Shown: positions 50,109 to 63,017, numbered from the stretch's first letter. The stretch is DNA of 64,000 nucleotides from Rutidosis leptorrhynchoides (GCF_046630445.1 NC_092333.1:707945001-708009000); one strand, 5' to 3'. Notes: generated by a model from the sequence alone, not told the origin. Program-made: numbers and translations.

Positions 50109-50297
50109 ACTTAATAGCTTAGTACAGAACCAATTACTACAATCTAAATAATACTTAACCATGGAAAATTATTGCATTTCATACTTCGCTATTTTACATA
50201 TGCTTATCTTACATCAAACTTTAAGCAAACCACACTAATAATATTATACAAAACATTATTTGATTCCATGGTTTAATACGGCAATGCATCGTTCGGT

Positions 50298-50768
50298 CTA
50301 TTTTCTAGGGCGTTTAGTTCCAATGAATGGCCTAACGCTTATCCTAGCTGTCTGCCTACGTTTTGGCTGAGGAGCCGAAGAACTAGACGCCGGGATAGCA
50401 CTAATAGGAATAGTGGGAATAGGGGTGGTAGTGTTGAGTGGAATTGGTGCCACGTCATTCTCACTAAGTTCGGGATTTGAATTTTCTAATTCATTCGCTT
50501 TTCGTTTCTTTCCTTGATCGAATTTTTCTTTCGTAATTTCTAGTATTTCTTCCTCGGGTTCACTTTCTTCTTCGGGTTCACTTTCCTCTTCGGGTTCACT
50601 TTCCTCCTCGGGTTCACTTTCCGATATTTCAATAGTTGGTTCATCCAGAAATTGTGAGTCTTCCCCAAAAATACCACTTTCGTCATCGGATATGTTAATG
50701 ACTGAAACACAATCTGAAGGTTCTGATTCGGAGTCGCTGAATGTGATAATAAGTTTCGAGCCCGACAT
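50298..50768 (-). CDS. R3 extra acidic ORF upstream of gag
   Basis: 156 residues, starting MSGSKLIITFSDSESEPSD, between the 5' LTR/primer site (50954-50968) and gag (49936). The N-terminal half is strongly acidic and has hydrophobic-acidic patches that resemble SUMO-interacting motifs: LIITFSDSE, VINISDDES and TIEISESE. A tandem ESEPEEE repeat of about four units follows. The C-terminal half is Pro/Thr/Ser-rich and basic, ending KRRQTARISVRPFIGTKRPRK, which looks like a nuclear localisation or nucleic-acid-binding tail. I recognise no known family. It could be expressed from the element's transcript; there is no direct evidence. Confidence 0.65.
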   Translation of the reverse strand: MSGSKLIITFSDSESEPSDCVSVINISDDESGIFGEDSQFLDEPTIEISESEPEEESEPEEESEPEEESEPEEEILEITKEKFDQGKKRKANELENSNPELSENDVAPIPLNTTTPIPTIPISAIPASSSSAPQPKRRQTARISVRPFIGTKRPRK

Positions 50769-50967
50769 CTATCACACAACAACTAACCCATTAGTTCTTA
50801 CATAATATTTACACATAAATTTTAACCAACAGTGATAAGCAATGGTTTTTTTTTTTTTAAAATCAGACCCGGTCAAAGTCCAGACTTTACTAATGTATCC
50901 TAACGACTTCTCGGTTAGACACACTAATGCAAACCTGGTTCGCTAAGACCAACGCTCTGATACCACA

Positions 50968-53730
50968 TGTCATAACCCGTCCTTAACCATAAGAACGCGT
51001 TAGATAACGTATGATTTCATTGCGAGGTATTGACCTCTATATGAGACATTTTTGAAAGAAAACTGCATATATTATACATTACAAACCATAACCATTATTT
51101 TTGTTACAAGCTTAAGACAATAAAAAGAAGATTAACGTTTAGCGATAATCTTCGACTTACAAACTTTACAAATGATGACAACAACACGGTTTCTAGCATA
51201 TTTTACAATACAACATCTCGGATATGCAGTTTTATTTTTGACACAAACATGCGTACGCAAGATCCTGGTTAGATCCAACATGATGCAGCGGAAGCTTTAG
51301 AAATCACCTGAGAATAGACATGTTTTAAAAAGGTCAACATAAAGTTGGTGAGATATAGGTTTAATGCCGGCAGCAATATATATATAGACCACAAGATTTC
51401 GTATATAAACAGTTTAATAAAAGTATTCTAAGTGGTTGAGCACTTGATAACCATACTTAACATTTTCACGTCGCATATTCCCTTTAATATGAAATCTTAC
51501 TACACCGTACCAAGTGTAGTCACAAAACGAAGTACTGTGCAACCGTTGAATACTGGTCGTCCAGTCCGGTTGGGGTTGTCAGGCCCGATAGATCTATCAA
51601 CAGGATTCGCGTTTACAATACCGCTGTAAATATTAGTTACCAAGCTACAGGGAAGTATGCCAGTGGTACAACTCAACGTAGAACATATTTTTCAGTTACT
51701 TGTGTCCATATCGTAAAACATAAAATACATGTATTCTCATCCCGAAATATTTAGAGTTTAAAAGTGGGACTATATACTCACTCTTGTCTTGATGATATAA
51801 ATAATTTGACTCGGTCTTCCGGTTGATATCACGAACCTATCCATATATAATATATCAATATGTTTTCATTTTTAAACAAACGTTATAAATATATACTTGT
51901 TATACTTTTAATACTTTGAATAATTCCTTAGTCCGTAGTTAGCAGTCCGATGTTAGTAATTCAATTTTAATGGTTCATTTTTAGATGTTTAATATACCCG
52001 CAATGAAATAAATAAAACCCCCAACGAAATCAATAAAACCCCATCGTATATGTGTTGGTCGAGATTAATCTTGACCCATGGTACCGGTGTTGTCAAATGA
52101 CGTGTTGCGTACATAAAGTACCGGTGTTGTCAAATGACGTGTTGCGTACAATCATGGGATCTTATGATTAATCTTCTCGTGTTGTTTACGGGTGATCCTG
52201 AACCATATAAAATTGAATTATAAGTACATATATATAAAATATCATGTTATCTTAGAAATATGTAATTTATATCATTTTTTTCCAATTGATCCCGTAGTTG
52301 AAATGATCTAGGATAACCAATTTTGTTTCGGTCATAGTTTCTTCGTTACAAATCCGTTTTCGTTGATTCAAATTGCCATCTTCTTGGATCGAGTTCTTCT
52401 TTAAGACTATGAACTGTAAATACCTTGGTTTGTATTCAAAATCATACGGCATAAGTGAAACATTAGTGAAACATATGAAGTTAAACATTTTTGTTACAAC
52501 AAAATCATTTAATGACCATTTTTCTAAAAATACTTATACTTTGAAAAACCAAGTTTTACCTTGTTAAATTAGCATATACATAAGTTATATTACAGGTCTT
52601 GAAGTATTTTAAAAGTTAAGTTAGAAGGATCTATTTAGTTTGCAAACAAGTTTGAAAACATTCAAACTATGTTCTTGTTGTTAAACTTGTATACCACAAA
52701 ATATGATAGCTATATATATATGAATCGAATAAGGTTATGAACATAGATTCTACCTCAAGTTCCTTGGATGAAGTTGCTGTAAAAGAGAAGTAAGAAGCTA
52801 GAATCAAAAGGGTACTAGAGGTGAATGAAAGATTGGAAGTAAGTTGGTGTTCTTGGAGGGTTTTCTTGAAGTGTTTTTGTATGGTTTTCTTATGGTGTTT
52901 TAGTATGGTTTTTGAAGCTAGATCTTCTTGGAAACTTTGCTGAATTGATTAAGGGTTTTAAGGCTTCAAAGTATGTGTGTGTTTTGGCTAGAAAGTTGAA
53001 GTAAAATGAATGAAGATGATGATACATATAAAGGCCATAAAAACGTGGCCATGAGGAGACAAGACAAGGTTTTCTCTTGTATTTTTGTATAATAATTCAT
53101 GCATGCATCCAAATTCCAATTACCTTGCTCTAAGGGCAGTAACAAGGGTGGGTTAGGTGGTGATTTGATGTGTATTTACTATTAGTAAATACGTATAGAA
53201 GCTTGGTAAGATACGAGTACAAATACTCTAGGTATACGTATAGAAATTTTGTGAAAAATGGAATGAGGATTCAAATATAGCTATCTTTTGTGAATACACT
53301 TATATGATTTTATGTATTTAAGTTCTTAAAAGTGATTAAATACATTACTTATACGATATATGTATAAACATTATAAGTCTTAAGTATTTATGTCAAATAA
53401 CGTTACGTATAGTTATCGTTTTGAAAACTTAAGTTAGTAGTTTCAAAATACACATATAACTTGTTGTTATTAATACAAAATGAGATATTAAAACATTTAT
53501 TAATCATGTTAAATATGTATATATACATTTATATACACAAACGTATAATTATCATATATTGTATAGTTCGTGATATCATCAGTCAAACTAGACGGTCAAA
53601 CGTTGTGTAAAACTCTTTTCGGAAATATAAGTCTCGACAATTTGGATTGCTTATCATGTTGGCAAGGTTTAATTTATGTAAATATTAATCTTATAAGTAT
53701 AGTATGATCGAAAAAGTGCGGGTCGTTACA
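50968..53730 (-). repeat. R3 5' LTR
   Basis: 2763 bp. On its own strand it starts TGTAACGACCCGCAC. The tandem TGACGTG-bearing unit is at about 52080-52150. Small open frames in it are copies of those in the other LTR. Confidence 0.95.
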
Positions 53731-53735
53731 AGTGT

Positions 53736-55990
53736 CAACCAAAAGGTTGAGTGAAATTCACAGGTTTATAAATAATATCCAAAGTTTTAGACCACAAGAT
53801 TTAGTTTAAAGTTGATTGATATAGAAATATCAATCTAAAAGTGTTGCTGCATTTTGTAATATCGCTACTAAACAAGTTTACCCTATGACACCTTGTACTT
53901 TCAGTGTCGTGGAATCATTATTATGTAACCAAAGACCAACGGTCGAATGGTTAGAGACGTTACTCTCAATAGGCCTACTCACAATAATTAAGTTTGCATT
54001 TAAACGTAGCAATTGACGATATTACGGTAGGGATTTAGCATGAATCAAAGCATGACAGCATAGTTGACAATTTAGTACTTGTGTCTAAGTGTAAAACAGT
54101 TATAAAGCAAGCATGTGTCTCACCCCAAAAGTTGTAAAACAGTTATGAAACAGTAAAAAGTGGGGCTATGAAGTTCACCTTAGTAGCACACGAAAGAATT
54201 GAACGGAAGGACGTGACCGAGATCTCAACCTAGAGATAGAACGTATGATCAGACATTGCCTAACAGACAATAGTATATAGTACTATATTGATAGTAATGG
54301 TTCACTAAAGAATTTCCATTTTCGGAAGGTTACTATTTATGGAAACTTTCCACTTATAGTAATTTTCCAATTTTAGAAAGTTCGGGTTAATCTTTAGCAA
54401 GATGTTGTACAACTCTACTCAAACTTCGTTGCTATCAAATAAGTCAGGAATGACCAGATGTAACCGGGGGCCCAGGATTCTTGACCAGAATCTAAGTCAT
54501 GGCATTCGAGATCCACAAGCTTACCCATAAATGGCAACCTAGACATCATTCACTTACGACCGTGAGTAGCGATGAAGTTCACATGAATTATACATTATCT
54601 TTGATTAACCTTCACTTTAGGTGTATACACACAACGAATTATTAATGTACTTAATAATTATATATGTGATAATATAACCTAAGTTTTATTTAATATTTAG
54701 TTATTATACCTTAGTATGTCTTATATATATTAAATATAATTACCTTTAAATAAATACCTAAATTACTTCAAAAATAATAGTGTTTTATTAATCGAACATT
54801 ATTCAAAAATGTCTAAATAATAAATTAAATATCTAAAAATTACATACATAATTTTTATAGTCTTAGTTATTCATATAGATTAGTAAAAAAATTTAAGAAA
54901 ATGTTTTTATTATATTTTTGTATTTATTTTTGTTTTTACCCTTAATGTATTCACAAAACAATTTTAATTCTACATAATTACTAAATAAACCCAAATAATT
55001 ATTTTTATAATTTTTATAAGTTTATATCAGTCTAATAACCTGTAGAAAAATATAAAAAAAATATTTTTTATTATTTTATATTTATTCTTAATTTACCTTC
55101 GAATTGCATAATAATAGAGTTTAATTATATAATAAATACCAATTCAACTCAAGTAATTATTTTTATAATTTTTTCAGATCTATATAAGTTTTAAAAACTC
55201 AGAAAAAATTATATATATTTTATTTTTGGTTAAAAGTATTTATTACGAATTTTACATTGTTTATACGTTTAAACACTACATAATTCGTATTTAATTATAA
55301 ATAATATTCCATAAATTATCAAAATTATTTTTATGCATCATAACACTTATAATACTAATTATAACATATAATCATAATTAATTTCGAATTTTACAAAGAA
55401 TATACAATAAATATAAATATAAATGACAATATTGAAAAAAAATTAATAAAAATAGAAAGTACCTCAAATTTTCTTCAAGGTTTTGAGAGAATAACTTAAG
55501 TTTTTGTGTTTGGCAAGAAAAAATGAATGAGGAGCAATGTATTTATAGGTAAAAAATAGTTGGTGAAAAGAAAAATAAATAATAAAATAAAGGTGCTAAT
55601 TTTGACAAAATAATAAAAAACATGTTAAAAATATTTTTAATAAGTTTTTGTTTTTGAAAATATTTAGTCAAAATTCATGGGCTCATTATTTAATTTATAA
55701 AAAAAATCTTATTTCTTTTTATTTTTATTTTTTTATTAGCTAAAAATATATATAATGATTAAAATAACTTATCATTTAATTAATAAGTATGTTACATATA
55801 GTTTTAAATATAATACGCATTAATATTAACTAAAGTTATTTTATATAATTAGTGTAAACTTTAGTTAACAAAAAGTGTCGACTAAAAATAAATATTTGAT
55901 CAATGTCAAATTTAATTATATATTACGTATGGATAACAACCCTATAGTCAAATTAGTCAATTCAGGCATGGAAATATGAGGGTTGTTATA
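53736..55990 (-). repeat. R4 3' LTR, second piece
   Basis: Continues the LTR after R3 and matches 60638-62897. Very AT-rich in its second half. On its own strand the LTR begins TATAACAACCC, not the usual TG. Confidence 0.92.
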
Positions 55991-58941
55991 GTACCTACCG
56001 TTAAAAGAAATTTCGTCCCGAAATTTAGTTGTTGCCATTAATCGGTGTTGTTCGTACATAGACGAGGATATTTACGTTTTATTTGGTTTTCACGTTCCCT
56101 GGTATGCTCGGGGCCTTGCGTGAATTCCAACGGATAGAATATTGTTCTGTTTCAAGAATTAAAATCATACAAACCATAATTTCTACAAGTTCTTCTACGA
56201 AGTGCATTTTATTATTAATGCGGAAATCATTCAAAATGATGATGTTATACAAGTCATTTCAGTAAATTGGATATATAAAATGTGTTATGAATAATATCGA
56301 GCTCATTTAAACCTTGAGCGTTTATGCCACCACGCTAGGGTAGACAAAATAGAAAGGAGTTCATGAAAATCATAGTCGTGAAATTTGATAGAGATTGTCA
56401 TTCTTTACAACAAGAATGATGAATATGAGTTGAAAATATTGTTTTATCAACATTGGGTAATATGGATAAAACGGTTCGATTATAGGAAGAGTATAAATGA
56501 AGTTATCTTAAAAGTTTGAAATAAGAAAATATCAGTTTGCCTTAACTTTTGACATAATTAAAGGTGATTTCCGGAATTCAAGGGATTTAAAGGAAATCTT
56601 TATAATCTGTATAAGATTTGATTCTCCGGTAATTAAGGAAATTAAAATTGCCTTGATTGTTGTGTCTAGAATTTTGCTATAAATTAGCTTCTTTTGTTTC
56701 ATTATCTTCACCACTTCTATACTTTCTTTCTCGATTCATACTTCCAAAGATTGTGAAAATGCTCCATCCAGTTCTTATCCTGGATATTTTTCTGACTATC
56801 ATTTCTGTCATTCTTCTTTTTCATTTACCCCCAGAGGAATCTGTTTACTTCTACAATTACCTTGGGGTTATAGTGTTTTTAATTCTCCCGTGTCTTTATG
56901 TTGCTATACGCATTGATATACACGGTTTGTAATTTCCGTGTTGTTATCGGGCTTTATATTTTCCCTTATATGTCGGAGTTCTATGCTCTTGTTTTTCCTT
57001 CCCGACTTCAAGTCAAGCGAATAATGGTCTAGAATTCGTAGGTATGGAGTTTCAAATGATCATAATATACAAAACAGAAGGAAAGGTAATAGCACGATTT
57101 GATTTGTCAAATTACTAGAATTACTAAGGATAGAACTATCAAGAATATATGTTCTTGATATGTTCAGAGGTTAAGTAGAATGTAAAAGTCATGTAACATG
57201 GAAAATGATGATTATAAAGTCTATGAATCATCATCTTCCATTAAAAATTTAGCATGACTTACTGTAATATAATCACGTTGGCATGACATCATTATATTAT
57301 ACTAACTCATGCTTCAATTCCCAACACTACTTCAAATCATTCAAAATTTAAACTTGTATGTTATAGAAATATAGAAACTAAAACAGTTTCCTTTATTATG
57401 TAACACAGAAAGTGCGAAGTGATAAACAATTTCGGACAAGAGTAGTTATGAATGTATCTTCAGAAATATGGAGGATATTTATAACGAAAGATACGATGAT
57501 ATCTTAGAATTTTCTAAGATCAAATGATAACGAGAAAAATTCTTCTGTAAGGATTTAGAATGCGTAAGGAGATCTTTTGTGATTTTCATCAGAAATCGAA
57601 TCATCTAGATTCTTTGATTACAGGTTTAATCCTTGTGATTTGTCCACGGTCCCCTTCATGGTTTGCTCAATCCATTTTTCAGCACCAAATTTTCTATCGA
57701 GCGTTCCCAATACCCCATTCTTTATCATCAAACTCCTGGCTATTTAGGCCATCTACAATTTTGCTGTTTCCTCTGCATTTAATGCAGCTATATTTGAATC
57801 GTCGGTTATCAATCTGAGATGGTTTCAAGAAATTTCGTTTTTAGATGATTGAACGCTGATTGTGATCGTCAAGATTCAAAGGATGTTTTCAAAAATTTTG
57901 AATTTGAAGTGTTTAAGTGTAAGATGCATCCATCAATGGATCTAACAGTTGACGAAGAAATATTTGTGATTTTCAAAAGTAAGGAATGGTAAGTTCGGTG
58001 GTTTGATGTGATAATTCATCATAGAATACGAATGAATATAATTCATGAATGTAGTGATCTTTAAGAAGATAACACTTGCTAAAGTTTTACTTAAATTCCG
58101 ATATGTCAAAATCAGAATATGTATTTGAATTTGTATGAAAATAGTTGTTCTTTAGTGAACGGATACATATGTGGATGTAAGTAGTATAGTTAATGACTGT
58201 TGAATCAGAATTGAAGAATGTACGGTGTAACATATTAATGTGAGATATAAATATTTCTCGGGTATTACCTACCCGTTAAAATATTTTCACCGTCAACAGT
58301 TTGTACAACAGAATATTTAATTACAATCTTTATGAAAATATACGTACATATATATTTTCTTTCAGATGTAATCATGGATTTAATGAGTTAATATAATATT
58401 AAACTCATTTGATTTACGGTTGAAATGAGAATTAATAATCTCCAAAACCTTAGAGATTTAATAATTATCGCGAAATATTTCGCTAATGAAATTATGAATC
58501 AATACTTCATCGTTCATTGTTATTGATATATCTCGGTATATGATGTTGGTGCTCGTGGATTTCTTGTGAAATTCACAAGGCACGAATAATGTTTTCTAGA
58601 AAGTTTTGAGTACATCGAAAATGAAAGTGTAAAATCAAACATGTATTTGAATAATACACTTGATTTATTATGAAAATGGAGTTTAGTGTGCTGAAGCAGT
58701 GATTAACGATTGTTAAGTCATTAATGAAAGATGTACATCATAGCATATTAGTGATATGAATTATCCGAGTAGTATTTACTAGTTAAGATTCACACGTAAT
58801 AGCTTAGTACGAAAATATTTATTATTGTTCCAAACCATATATATATATAAAGTATACATATATAATTCTTCAGAAAGAATGAGTCAATACATCTTAACTC
58901 ATTATTACTAATATTCCTTGGTATCTATGGGGCGTATGATA
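55991..58941 (-). pseudogene. R4 interior: pol 3' remnant and unassigned sequence
   Basis: Next to the LTR, 56000-56280 resembles the R3 pol end (the AAATTTCGTCCCGAAATTT word, then chromodomain-like sequence), decayed. From about 56300 to 58250 nothing matches gag-pol. A plus-strand frame at 56657-56932 is hydrophobic (VLILDIFLTIISVILLFHL, YLGVIVFLILPCLYVAI) but antisense to the element and without a recognised family. A block at about 58258-58285 and a looser copy near 58762-58830 match the R3 region between its extra ORF and gag. Confidence 0.6.
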
Positions 58942-59442
58942 TTAATGTTTGAGGGTTTGAGGTACTGAGTGTGATGTTGAGGCGTGGAATGCAGATGTTG
59001 TTGTTGGTGAAGCTGATGCTATTGGCGGTGATGCTGATGGTGCTGCTGCTGGTGCTCGTAGGTTTTGCACCATATTTTCCAAAGCCACTACTCTAGCGCG
59101 AAGCTCGTTGACTTCTTCTATTATTCCGGGATGATTGGCGGTTCGGACAAGGGGATGAATAAGATCTGAAATTCTAGATATTATATATTCGTGACGGGAT
59201 ATCCTGGAAATGAGGGTGAAAATAGTGTTCCGAACGGGTTCGCCGGTAAGTGCTTCAGGTTCTTCGCCAATAGGGCAATGTGGTGGGTGAAAAGGATCAC
59301 CTTCTTCACTTCTCCATTGATTAAGTAGACTACGAACCCACCCCCAATTCATCCAGAAAAGGTGATGACTAATTGGTTGGTTCATTCCGGTTACGCTGCC
59401 ATTAGAGCTTGAGGAGTTCAAGGAATCAAGTGAAAAGTTCAT
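58942..59442 (-). CDS. R4 extra ORF (coiled-coil, Pro/Ala/Ser tail)
   Basis: 166 residues, starting MNFSLDSLNSSSSNG, in the same relative place as the R3 extra ORF (between primer site and gag position). A Trp-rich stretch (HHLFWMNWGWVRSLLNQW) precedes a probable coiled coil (EEVNELRARVVALENMVQNL) and a low-complexity APAAAPSASPPIASASPTTT tail. It does not resemble the acidic R3 protein. No known family recognised. It is the only substantial open frame on the element's own strand. Confidence 0.55.
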   Translation of the reverse strand: MNFSLDSLNSSSSNGSVTGMNQPISHHLFWMNWGWVRSLLNQWRSEEGDPFHPPHCPIGEEPEALTGEPVRNTIFTLISRISRHEYIISRISDLIHPLVRTANHPGIIEEVNELRARVVALENMVQNLRAPAAAPSASPPIASASPTTTSAFHASTSHSVPQTLKH

Positions 59443-60353
59443 ATTATCTGATCGAAATAAGGGTTTTTGTTATAAGATGAGTATTGAATATTGAATGATA
59501 TATTTGTCTTCTTGATATACGTATATATAGCAAAAAGATTTCCGTAATTTACGGAGGAAATTTAGAAAAAGTGTTAGACAAAGTCTATTAAGATAGATAT
59601 GATAAGATATAATAAGATATGATGTGTCTATACTCCAATAATAGCAGTATGACGTGTCGAGATAATAAAATGATAAGTATGTAATCTGATAATCTTTCGA
59701 TTAAAGACTTTCAATTCGTAATGGCCTATTCAGGTCTACGGCTTGAGCTATAGGATCCTTTAAATCGATAATCTAAACCCTTATATTCTAGAGTTTCGTA
59801 GACGCCATCCGTCAAGAAAATTCAATGATAAAAAAATAATGAGAAATTAAAGATTTAAAAGTAATGAATATGAGTAGTGATGACATTATAATGTCATTGA
59901 GATAACTCAATGACATTTTCCGGTTCACAAACCGATGCATAAAGGCATAAAGCATATAGGTACGTGATATAACAAGGAGGTTATATACGTTTGAGTATGA
60001 ATAGTAACAAATATAGGAGTTTCAAAAATCATGGATAACATTTCATGTAATACATATGTAATACACAAAACTATGATAGATGACATAGGAATGTCGAGAA
60101 CGGTGTCGCATTTAAATGTGGTGGTGGAATTGAATAGTACTTAGGAAAATGAGCAGAGTTCTTAGGTTGGCTCGGCATTCTAAGATAAGTAAAGTTTCTA
60201 AAGTATAGTGTAGCATTTAACAGTTTAAGGCAATAATTAAAGGCACTATAGTCAAGGAAAGTTGTAGTCCTACATTGCTAAGGTACCTAATTGTATAAGG
60301 CACACATAAAATGCAATCCTAGTTCTCTACATCAGCCTGCTCTGATACCAATC
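59443..60353 (-). other. R4 leader between primer site and extra ORF
   Basis: About 0.9 kb without a readable protein. The primer binding site for initiator-Met tRNA is at 60339-60350. The same stretch in R3 is only about 0.2 kb. Confidence 0.7.
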
Positions 60354-62897
60354 TGTCACACCCCCCAAAATGGACCAGGGGTAATTGTGATCAATCATAT
60401 CATAACACAGTTGTATAAACGAGAACGACTCTATATGAGACTTTTTAAATAAAACCTTTGTTAATAAAACAACAAAAGCAGTAATACATGTTTACATTAT
60501 TATTAAAACGTAAAATAAATGTTTATGAACTAAAATATAATATGCGATGTGGACTCCATGCAAGCATCAAATCTATCATCACAAAGTTGCAAACAGCTAG
60601 CTCAATCATCACCTGAGACAAAACATGCTTAAAGTGTCAACCAAAAGGTTGAGTGAAATTCACAGGTTTATAAATAATATCCAAAGTTTTAGACCACAAG
60701 ATTAAGTTTAAAGTTGATTGATATAGAAATATCAATCTAAAAGTGTTGCTGCATTTTGTAATATCGCTACTAAACAAGTTTACCCTATGACACCTTGTAC
60801 TTTCAGTGTCGTGGAATCATTATTATGTAACCAAAGACCAACGGTCGAATGGTTAGAGACGTTACTCTCAATAGGCCTACTCACAATAATTAAGTTTGCA
60901 TTTAAACGTAGCAATTGACGATATTACGGTAGGGATTTAGCATGAATCAAAGCATGACAGCTTAGTTGACAATTTAGTACTTGTGTCTAAGTGTAAAACA
61001 GTTATAAAGCAAGCATGTGTCTCACCCCAAAAGTTGTAAAACAGTTATGAAACAGTAAAAAGTGGGGCTATGAAGTTCACCTTAGTAGCACACGAAAGAA
61101 TTGAACGGAAGGACGTGACCGAGATCTCAACCTAGAGATAGAACGTATGATCAGACATTGCCTAACAGACAATAGTATATAGTACTATATTGATAGTAAT
61201 GGTTCACTAAAGAATTTCCATTTTCGGAAGGTTACTATTTATGGAAACTTTCCACTTATAGTAATTTTCTAATTTTAGAAAGTTCGGGTTAATCTTTAGC
61301 AAGATGTTGTACAACTCTACTCAAACTTCATTGCTATCAAATAAGTCAGGAATGACCAGATGTAACCGGGGGCCCAGGATTCTTGACCAGAATCTAAGTC
61401 ATGGCATTCGAGATCCACAAGCTTACCCATAAATGGCAACCTAAACATCATTCACTTACGACCGTGAGTAGCGATGAAGTTCACATGAATTATACATTAT
61501 CTTTGATTAACCTTCACTTTAGGTGTATACACACAACGAATTATTAATGTACTTAATAATTATATATGTGATAATATAACCTAAGTTTTATTTAATATTT
61601 AGTTATTATACCTTAGTATGTCTTATATATATTAAATATAATTACCTTTAAATAAATACCTAAATTACTTCAAAAATAATAGTGTTTTATTAATCGAACA
61701 TTATTCAAAAATGTCTAAATAATAAATTAAATATCTAAAAATTACATACATAATTTTTATAGTCTTAGTTAATCATATAGATTAGTAGAAAAATTTAAGA
61801 AAATGTTTTTATTATATTTTTGTATTTATTTTTGTTTTTACCCTTAATGTATTCACAAAACAATTTTAATTCTACATAATTACTAAATTAACCCAAATAA
61901 TTATTTTTATAATTTTTATAAGTTTCTATCAGTCTAATAACCTGTAGAAAAATATATAAAAAAGTATTTTTTATTATTTTATATTTATTCTTAATTTACC
62001 TTCGAATTACATAATAATAGAATTTAATTATATAATAAATACCAATTCGACCCAAGTAATTATTTTTATAATTTTTTCAGATCTATATAAGTTTTAAAAA
62101 CTCAGAAAAAAATTATATATATTTTATTTTTGGTTAAAAGTATTTATTACGAATTTTACATTGTTTTTACGTTTAAACACTACATAATTCGTATTTAATT
62201 ATAAATAATATTCCATAAATTATCAAAATTATTTTTATGCATCATAACACTTATAATACTAATTATAACATATAAACATAATTAATTTCGAATTTTACAA
62301 AGAATATACAATAAATATAAATATAAATGACAATATTGAAAAAAAATTAATAAAAATAGAAAGTACCTCAAATTTTCTTCAAGATTTTGAGAGAATAACT
62401 TAAGTTTTTGTGTTTGGCAAGAAAAAATGAATGAGGAGTCATGTATTTATAGGTAAAAAATGGTTGGTGAAAAGAAAAAAAAATAATAAAATAAAGGTGC
62501 CAATTTTGACAAAATAATAAAAAACATGTTAAAAATATTTTTAATAAGTTTTTGTTTTTGAAAATATTTAGTCAAAATTCATGGGCTCATTATTTAATTT
62601 ATATAAAAAAAAATCTTATTTCTTTTTATTTTTATTTTTTTATAAGCTAAAAATATATATAATGATTAAAATAACTTATCATTTAATTAATAAGTATGTT
62701 ACATATAGTTTTAAATATAATACGCATTAATATTAACTAAAGTTATTTTATATAATTAGTGTAAACTTTAGTTAACAAAAAGTGTCGACTAAAAATAAAT
62801 ATTTGATCAATGTCAAATTTAATTATATATTACGTATGGATAACAACCCTATAGTCAAATTAGTCAATTCAGGCATGGAAATATGAGGGTTGTTATA
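60354..62897 (-). repeat. R4 5' LTR, uninterrupted
   Basis: 2544 bp. It shows what the 3' LTR looked like before R3 landed. It begins TATAACAACCC and ends GGTGTGACA on its own strand, so the terminal dinucleotides are TA...CA. The 5-bp TSD fixes this boundary. Confidence 0.92.
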
Positions 62898-63017
62898 AAG
62901 ATTATGCATTAATATCTTGCACCAGATTAAACGAACTTACCTTAATACTTGCTTAAGATTATTATGACCAATCATTTTAATGATGTCATCTATGATCTAA
63001 CCCACCTTCTAGTAGTT

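Larger units (their letters stand above)
42708..53730 (-). mobile_element. R3: Ty3/gypsy chromovirus-like (Tekay/Del type) LTR retrotransposon, looks whole
   Basis: 11.0 kb. LTRs 50968-53730 (5') and 42708-45470 (3'), each 2763 bp with TG...CA ends. TSD AGTGT at 42703-42707 and 53731-53735. Primer site for initiator-Met tRNA at 50954-50965. Purine tract AACGGGGAGGTAA (minus strand) beside the 3' LTR. Only about two LTR differences were spotted, so the insertion is very recent (tens of thousands of years at 1.3e-8, inference). It carries one long gag-pol frame and a separate small acidic frame upstream of gag. Confidence 0.95.
42424..62897 (-). mobile_element. R4: non-autonomous Ty3/gypsy-type LTR element hosting R3
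   Basis: TSD AAGAT at 42419-42423 and 62898-62902. 5' LTR 60354-62897; 3' LTR 42424-42707 plus 53736-55990, split by R3. Primer site for initiator-Met tRNA at 60339-60350. About 30 substitutions separate the LTRs (by eye), about 1.2%, suggesting roughly 0.4-0.5 million years at 1.3e-8; older than R3, as the nesting requires. The 4.36-kb interior lacks readable gag, protease, RT and RNase H. Only a decayed pol 3' remnant and one extra open frame remain. Confidence 0.92.
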
